From NCBI RefSeq assembly GCF_003324565.1, contig NZ_QOLA01000008.1, positions 62,001 through 126,000 of the forward strand: a DNA stretch of 64,000 nucleotides, in the 5' to 3' direction. Below the pieces are notes generated by a model, which did not search any database, was not told where the DNA came from, and was given only the letters and a program-made list of their open reading frames with translations. The position numbers and the translations under genes were made by a program. The stretch comes from Streptomyces sp. SDr-06. Lineage in GTDB: Bacteria > Actinomycetota > Actinomycetes > Streptomycetales > Streptomycetaceae. Positions 58,835 to 64,000 of this stretch are shown here, one piece after another; within the stretch, counting starts at the first letter, position 1, and each line of letters begins with the position of its first letter.

Positions 58835-61033
58835 CTACCGTCCTTCTTCGGCCTGTTCGCGAATTTTGTCGGCGAGCTGGGGCGGCATCGGCTCGTGCCG
58901 CGCGTAGCTGCGGCTGAACCGTCCGGTGCCGTGCGAGAGGGACCTCAGGTCGAGGGCGTACCGGCCGATCTCGATCTCCGGGATCTCGGCGCGCACCAGG
59001 GTGCGGCCCGGGCCTGCCTGTTCGGTGCCGACCACCCGGCCGCGGCGCCCGGACAGGTCGCTCATGACCGGGCCCACGTAGTCGTCGGAGACCAGGACCT
59101 GGACCTCGGCGACCGGTTCGAGCAGATGGATGCGGGCCTCGGCGGCGGCCTCGCGCAGCGCGAGCGCGCCCGCGGTCTGGAACGCGGCGTCGGAGGAGTC
59201 CACCGAGTGGGCCTTGCCGTCCAGGAGCGTGATGCGCACGTCCACGAGCGGGTACCCGGCCGCCACGCCCTTCGCCGCCTGGGCCCGTACGCCCTTCTCG
59301 ACGGAGGGGATGAACTGGCGCGGGACCGAGCCGCCGACCACCTTGTCCACGAACTCGACGCCGCTGCCCGCGGGCAGCGGCTCCACGTCGATCTCGCAGA
59401 TCGCGAACTGGCCGTGGCCGCCGGACTGCTTGACGTGCCGGCCGCGCCCGGCCGCCTTCGCGCCGAACGTCTCGCGCAGCGACACCTTGTGCGGCACGAC
59501 GTCGACCTGGACGCCGTACCTGCTGCGCAGCCGCTCCAGGGCGACCTCCTTGTGGGCCTCGCCCAGGCACCACAGCACCAGCTGGTGGGTGTGCGGGTTC
59601 TGTTCCAGGCGCATCGTCGGGTCCTCGGCCACCAGCCGCGCGAGTCCTTGCGACAGCTTGTCCTCGTCGGCCTTGCTGTGTGCCTCGATGGCCAGCGGGA
59701 GGAGCGGGTCGGGCATGTCCCAGGGAGTCATCAGGAGCGGGTCGTCCTTGGCGGACAGCGTGTCGCCGGTCTCCGCCCTGGACAGCTTCGCCACGCACGC
59801 GAGGTCGCCCGCGACGCACTTCGTCAGCGTGCGCTGCTGCTTGCCGAACGGCGAGGACAGGGCGCCGATGCGCTCGTCGACGTCGTGGTCCTCGTGGCCG
59901 CGGTCGGCCATGCCGTGGCCGGAGACGTGCACCGTCTCGTCGGGCCGCAGGGTGCCGGAGAAGACCCGCACCAGGCTGATCCGGCCCACGTACGGGTCGG
60001 ACGAGGTCTTGATCACCTCGGCCACCAGTGGACCCTCGACGGCGCAGGCCGGGGCCGGGCGGGGAGCGCCCTGGGGGGTCGTGATGTCCGGCGCGGTCCG
60101 CTCCAGGGGGGAGGGGAAGCCGCCCGTGACGAGTTCGAGCAGCTCGATCGTGCCGAGGCCCTGCTTGGCGCCCTCGGCGGCCGGGGCCGCGGCCAGCACC
60201 GGATGGAAGGTGCCGCGCGCCACCGCGCGCTCCAGGTCGGCGACCAACGTCTTGAAATCGATGTCCTCGCCGCCGAGGTAGCGGTCCATGAGGGTCTCGT
60301 CCTCGCTCTCGGCGATGATCCCCTCGATGAGCCGGTTGCGGGCCTCCTCGATCAGCGGGAGCTGGTCCGTGTCGGGCTGGGTCTCCTTGCGCTCGCCGGA
60401 CTCGTAGTCGAAGACCCGCTGCGAGAGCAGCCCGATCAGGCCGGTCACCGGCGCGTGCCCGTCCGGGCCGGCGGTGCCGTGCACCGGCAGGTACAGCGGG
60501 AGCACCGCGTCGGGGTCGTCGCCGCCGAAGGCCTCCGCGCAGATGGCGGTCATCGCCTCGAAGTCGGCGCGGGCCGCCTCCAGGTGCGTGACCACGATCG
60601 CCCGCGGCATCCCGACGGCCGCGCACTCGTCCCAGACCATCCGGGTCGAGCCGTCCACGCCGTCCGCGGCCGAGACGACGAAAAGGGCCGCGTCCGCTGC
60701 CCGCAGACCGGCCCTGAGTTCCCCGACGAAGTCGGCGTATCCCGGGGTGTCCAAGATATTGATCTTGAAACCACCCCATTCGACCGGAACCAGCGACAGC
60801 TGTACGGAGCGCTGCTGCCGGTGCTCGATCTCGTCGTAGTCGGAGACGGTCCCGCCGTCCTCGACCCGGCCCGCGCGGTTGACGGCCCCCGCCGCCAGCG
60901 CGAGCGCTTCCACCAGAGTGGTCTTCCCGGATCCGCTGTGGCCGACCAGCACCACGTTCCGTACGGATGAGGGGTGGTCGGCCGCTGTGGCCCTGCCGGC
61001 GGCCCCGGGGTGTGCGTTCGCCTTGTCGCCCAT
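58835..61033 (-). CDS. EF-G-like translational GTPase (EF-G2 type)
   Basis: A 732-residue paralogue of elongation factor G with all five domains. G1 is GHSGSGKTT (about 31-39) and G3 is DTPGYADF. The G4 motif NKxD of true EF-G is replaced by THLE in VVTHLEAARADFEA. Domain IV (HVKQSGGHGQFAICEIDVEP) and domain V are present. Such paralogues are known in actinobacteria (FusA2-like) with unclear roles; the changed G4 suggests altered nucleotide preference. GGGAGG lies before ATG 61033. It is divergent from pgsA. Confidence 0.87.
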   Translation of the reverse strand: MGDKANAHPGAAGRATAADHPSSVRNVVLVGHSGSGKTTLVEALALAAGAVNRAGRVEDGGTVSDYDEIEHRQQRSVQLSLVPVEWGGFKINILDTPGYADFVGELRAGLRAADAALFVVSAADGVDGSTRMVWDECAAVGMPRAIVVTHLEAARADFEAMTAICAEAFGGDDPDAVLPLYLPVHGTAGPDGHAPVTGLIGLLSQRVFDYESGERKETQPDTDQLPLIEEARNRLIEGIIAESEDETLMDRYLGGEDIDFKTLVADLERAVARGTFHPVLAAAPAAEGAKQGLGTIELLELVTGGFPSPLERTAPDITTPQGAPRPAPACAVEGPLVAEVIKTSSDPYVGRISLVRVFSGTLRPDETVHVSGHGMADRGHEDHDVDERIGALSSPFGKQQRTLTKCVAGDLACVAKLSRAETGDTLSAKDDPLLMTPWDMPDPLLPLAIEAHSKADEDKLSQGLARLVAEDPTMRLEQNPHTHQLVLWCLGEAHKEVALERLRSRYGVQVDVVPHKVSLRETFGAKAAGRGRHVKQSGGHGQFAICEIDVEPLPAGSGVEFVDKVVGGSVPRQFIPSVEKGVRAQAAKGVAAGYPLVDVRITLLDGKAHSVDSSDAAFQTAGALALREAAAEARIHLLEPVAEVQVLVSDDYVGPVMSDLSGRRGRVVGTEQAGPGRTLVRAEIPEIEIGRYALDLRSLSHGTGRFSRSYARHEPMPPQLADKIREQAEEGR

Positions 61034-61306
61034 GTCCGTTCCTCCCGGTTTCGTGCGCGGTGAGGTGGTGAGGGGGGCGCGGACACGCGGACTCCGCGTG
61101 CCGAGGCGGCATCTGCGACGCCCGCGGTAATTCGAGCTTTCCACTCCGGTCACGGTGCGTCCATACGTCGTACGCGACCGCACGCGGACCGTGGCCCGAT
61201 GGTCACCCGGCGGGTGCCCGGCGGTGCGGCCCCGCAGTCGTGGCTACGATGGGTCGGCCGGTGGCCAGCAGGGGCCGCGCGGCCACACCGACCCCTCGGG
61301 AAGGCC

Positions 61307-61963
61307 ATGCTGAACAAGTACGCGCGTGCATTCTTCACGCGTGTCCTCACGCCGTTCGCCGCGTTTCTGCTCCGCCGCGGGGTGAGCCCCGACGCCGTGA
61401 CCCTCATCGGTACGGCCGGAGTGATGGCGGGAGCGCTGGTCTTCTTCCCCCGTGGAGAGTTCTTCTGGGGCACCATCGTCATCACCCTGTTCGTCTTCTC
61501 CGACCTGGTCGACGGCAACATGGCCCGCCAGGCCGGGATCTCCAGCCGCTGGGGCGCCTTCCTCGACTCGACGCTGGACCGCGTCGCCGACGGCGCGATC
61601 TTCGGCGGCTTCGCCCTCTGGTACGCCGGGCGGGGCGACGACAACGTTCTCTGCGCGGTGGCCATCTTCTGCCTGGCCAGTGGCCAGGTGGTCTCGTACA
61701 CCAAGGCGCGCGGCGAGGCGATCGGGCTGCCCGTCGCGGTCAACGGCCTCGTCGAGCGCGCCGAGCGGCTCGTCATCTCGCTGGTCGCCGCGGGCCTGGC
61801 CGGACTGCACGCCTTCGGTGTGCCCGGCATCCAGGTCCTGCTCCCGATCGCGCTGTGGATCGTCGCGGTCGGCAGCCTGATCACCCTGATCCAGCGGGTG
61901 GTGACGGTCCGCCGGGAGTCCGCCGAGGCCGACGCGCGGGCCGCGGGCGAGGCGGGCGCATGA
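61307..61963 (+). CDS. pgsA: Phosphatidylinositol phosphate synthase (CDP-alcohol phosphatidyltransferase)
   Basis: Joins CDP-diacylglycerol with inositol-1-phosphate, the first step toward phosphatidylinositol in actinobacteria. 218 residues, about six helices. The CDP-alcohol signature D-x2-DG-x2-AR-x8-G-x3-D-x3-D is complete in DLVDGNMARQAGISSR with GAFLDSTLD. GGGAAGG precedes ATG 61307. Overlaps patA by 4 bp. The older name pgsA reflects homology to phosphatidylglycerophosphate synthase; the pathway is set by the neighbours. Confidence 0.93.
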   Translation: MLNKYARAFFTRVLTPFAAFLLRRGVSPDAVTLIGTAGVMAGALVFFPRGEFFWGTIVITLFVFSDLVDGNMARQAGISSRWGAFLDSTLDRVADGAIFGGFALWYAGRGDDNVLCAVAIFCLASGQVVSYTKARGEAIGLPVAVNGLVERAERLVISLVAAGLAGLHAFGVPGIQVLLPIALWIVAVGSLITLIQRVVTVRRESAEADARAAGEAGA

Positions 61964-62856
61964 AGGACCGGCTGACCGACGCGCTGTACGGCCTTGGCTG
62001 GTCCACCGTCAAGAAGCTTCCGGAACCCGTCGCGAACGGGCTCGGCCGGCGCATCGCGGACCAGGTGTGGAAGCGGCGCGGCAAGAGCGTGCTGCGCCTG
62101 GAGTCCAACCTGGCGCGGGTCGTCCCGGACGCCACCCCGGACCGGCTCGCGGAGCTCTCCCGGGCCGGAATGCGCTCCTACATGCGGTACTGGATGGAGT
62201 CCTTCCGGCTGCCCGCGTGGAGCAAGGAGCGGATGAGGAACGGCTTCGTGCCGCAGGACCTCCACCATCTGACGGAGGGCCTGGCCACCGGGCGCGGCGT
62301 CGTCCTGGCCCTGCCCCACATGGGCAACTACGACCTCGCGGGCGCCTGGGTCACCACCAAGCTGGAGACGCCCTTCACCACGGTCGCCGAGCGGCTCAAG
62401 CCCGAGACGCTGTACGACCGCTTCGTCGCCTACCGCGAGGGCCTCGGCATGGAGGTCCTGCCGCACACCGGCGGCTCCGCCTTCGGCACGCTGGCCCGGC
62501 GGCTGCGCGCGGGCGGCCTGGTCTGCCTGGTGGCCGACCGCGACCTGTCGGCGTCCGGCGTCGAGGTCAAGTTCTTCGGCGAGGCCACCCGGATGCCCGC
62601 CGGACCGGCGATGCTGGCCCAGCAGACCGGCGCGCTGCTGCTCCCGGTGACGCTCTGGTACGACGCGTCACCGGTCATGAAGGGCCGGGTGCACCCGCCC
62701 GTCGAGGTGCCCGAGACAGGTGACCGGGCGTCCAAAACGGCCTCGATGACCCAGGCGCTGGCGGACGCCTTCGCCACCGGAATCGCCGACCACCCCGAGG
62801 ACTGGCACATGCTGCAACGCCTGTGGCTCGCGGACCTGGAGGAGCGACGGCCGTGA
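61960..62856 (+). CDS. patA: Phosphatidylinositol mannoside acyltransferase
   Basis: Acylates the mannose of phosphatidylinositol mannoside on the cytoplasmic side of the membrane. 298 residues of the LpxL/HtrB-like family, with the HX4D-type motif LALPHMGNYDLAGAW (His and Asp) and LVCLVADRDLSASGVEV. The ATG overlaps the pgsA stop, and its own stop overlaps the pimA start (GTGA), so the three are one tightly coupled unit. Confidence 0.92.
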   Translation: MKDRLTDALYGLGWSTVKKLPEPVANGLGRRIADQVWKRRGKSVLRLESNLARVVPDATPDRLAELSRAGMRSYMRYWMESFRLPAWSKERMRNGFVPQDLHHLTEGLATGRGVVLALPHMGNYDLAGAWVTTKLETPFTTVAERLKPETLYDRFVAYREGLGMEVLPHTGGSAFGTLARRLRAGGLVCLVADRDLSASGVEVKFFGEATRMPAGPAMLAQQTGALLLPVTLWYDASPVMKGRVHPPVEVPETGDRASKTASMTQALADAFATGIADHPEDWHMLQRLWLADLEERRP

Positions 62857-64000
62857 AGATCGGCATCGTCTGCCCGTACTCGTGGGACGTCCCCGGCGGC
62901 GTCCAGTTCCACATCCGCGACCTGGCGGAACATCTGATCCGCCTCGGCCACGAGGTGTCGGTGCTCGCCCCCGCCGACGACGAGACCCCGCTGCCGCCGT
63001 ACGTCGTCTCGGCGGGCCGGGCCGTCCCGGTCCCGTACAACGGCTCGGTGGCGCGGCTCAACTTCGGGTTCCTGTCGGCCGCGCGCGTGCGGCGCTGGCT
63101 GCACGACGGCACCTTCGACGTGATCCACATCCACGAGCCGGCCTCGCCCTCGCTCGGCCTGCTCTCCTGCTGGGCGGCGCAGGGGCCCATCGTGGCGACC
63201 TTCCACACCTCCAACCCCCGCTCGCGCGCGATGATCGCGGCGTACCCGATCCTCCAGCCCGCGCTGGAGAAGATCAGTGCGCGGATCGCGGTCAGCGAGT
63301 ACGCGCGGCGCACGCTGGTGGAGCACCTCGGCGGCGACGCCGTGGTGATCCCCAACGGCGTCGACGTCGACTTCTTCGCGCAGGCCGAGCCGAAGAAGGA
63401 GTGGCAGGGCCAGACCCTCGGCTTCATCGGCCGCATCGACGAGCCCCGCAAGGGCCTGCCGGTCCTGATGAAGGCGCTCCCCGCGATCCTCGCCGAGCGC
63501 CCCGAGACGCGGCTGCTGGTCGCGGGCCGTGGGGACGAGGAGGAGGCGGTGGCGTCGCTGCCGCCCGGGATGCGCTCGCGGGTCGAGTTCCTGGGCATGG
63601 TGAGCGACGAGGACAAGGCGCGGCTGCTGCGCAGCGTCGACGTGTACGTCGCCCCCAACACCGGCGGCGAGAGCTTCGGGATCATCCTGGTCGAGGCGCT
63701 GTCGGCGGGGGCCGCGGTGCTGGCCAGCGACCTGGACGCGTTCGCGCAGGTGCTGGACCAGGGCGCGGCGGGCGACCTCTTCGCCAACGAGGATGCCGAC
63801 GCGCTGGCCGCCGCCGCGGTCCGCCTGCTCGCCGACCCGGCCCGCCGCGCGGGCCTGAGCGAACGCGGCTCGGCCCATGTGCGGCGCTTCGACTGGGCGA
63901 CCGTCGGTGCGGACATCCTCGCGGTGTACGAGACGGTGACGCACGGGGCCGCCGCGGTGGCGACGGACGAACGCACCGGGTTCCGGGCGCGGTTCGGGCT
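62853..64000 (+). CDS. pimA: Phosphatidylinositol alpha-mannosyltransferase (right end outside the window)
   Basis: GT4-family transferase that adds the first mannose from GDP-mannose to phosphatidylinositol. About 382 codons are visible and the frame is open at the window end. The N-terminal domain starts KIGIVCPYSWDVPGGVQFHI with the acceptor loop; the C-terminal domain shows IGRIDEPRKGLPVLMKALPA, VYVAPNTGGESFGIILVEAL (E-x7-E) and a typical end helix. GTG 62853 overlaps the patA stop. The visible length is already that of the whole family, so little is missing. Confidence 0.93.
   Translation, partial: MKIGIVCPYSWDVPGGVQFHIRDLAEHLIRLGHEVSVLAPADDETPLPPYVVSAGRAVPVPYNGSVARLNFGFLSAARVRRWLHDGTFDVIHIHEPASPSLGLLSCWAAQGPIVATFHTSNPRSRAMIAAYPILQPALEKISARIAVSEYARRTLVEHLGGDAVVIPNGVDVDFFAQAEPKKEWQGQTLGFIGRIDEPRKGLPVLMKALPAILAERPETRLLVAGRGDEEEAVASLPPGMRSRVEFLGMVSDEDKARLLRSVDVYVAPNTGGESFGIILVEALSAGAAVLASDLDAFAQVLDQGAAGDLFANEDADALAAAAVRLLADPARRAGLSERGSAHVRRFDWATVGADILAVYETVTHGAAAVATDERTGFRARFG

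Noticed and set aside
1..64000. Secondary-metabolite cluster
   Set aside because: No PKS, NRPS, terpene or RiPP core enzyme. The SRPBCC, GNAT, VOC and MFS genes are scattered among housekeeping genes.

Overview
The window is chromosomal DNA from a streptomycete. The evidence is very high GC, GTG starts and 4-bp start/stop overlaps throughout, many promoters whose -10 box sits 6-8 bp upstream of the start codon (leaderless mRNAs), and the sporulation gene ssgB. Most of it looks like core chromosome: no phage, transposon or CRISPR array was seen. Accessory signs are limited to two gene remnants and one tandem repeat.

Layout. 1-4462: end of a sensor kinase, then pheS-pheT. 4692-10889: a SpoIIE-type phosphatase, an NsdA-like regulator with a NUDIX hydrolase, a 3-hydroxyacyl-CoA dehydrogenase, a secreted glycosidase-like protein and small genes. 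10950-15922: an EamA exporter and MocR regulator whose start codons overlap head to head, acetyltransferases, a TetR and a glyoxalase-fold protein. 16261-23560: arginine biosynthesis, argC-J-B-D-R and, after a divergent L,D-transpeptidase, argH. 23631-30172: a TetR/MFS pair, a repeat-filled gap, a PlsC acyltransferase, a secreted GDPD, a sigma-like protein, a GNAT and two membrane proteins. 30565-33486: a candidate Cys/Met leader peptide and the metN-I-Q transporter. 34440-40683: corrin genes cobL, a bluB-cobT fusion behind a structured leader, and cysG. 40748-43771: an RNA methyltransferase, a tail-anchored Ser/Thr kinase and two small proteins. 44062-44556: five tRNA genes (Gly, Cys, three Val). 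44748-50701: pabB-pabC, GNAT, DsbA-like, CGNR and ssgB genes. 50754-54247: two identical tRNA-Val(CAC) genes, an exonuclease and a DUF4365 gene pair. 54348-64000: thrS, a HIT protein, an unknown membrane protein, an EF-G-like GTPase, then pgsA-patA-pimA.

How genes work together. argCJBD and argH supply most of arginine synthesis; argR sits in the operon and near-identical ARG-box-like sites overlap the argC and argH promoters. cysG makes precorrin-2/sirohydrochlorin, cobL acts in the corrin ring, and BluB-CobT makes and activates the lower ligand. pabB and pabC make p-aminobenzoate for folate. pgsA, patA and pimA form the start of phosphatidylinositol mannoside synthesis.

The most interesting unexplained signals are non-coding or very small: a 28-codon reading frame ending in a Cys/Met-rich tail before metN, a 76-nt three-way-junction RNA fold in the bluB-cobT leader, two strong hairpins in the argH leader, and the overlapping divergent start codons at 11874-11877.
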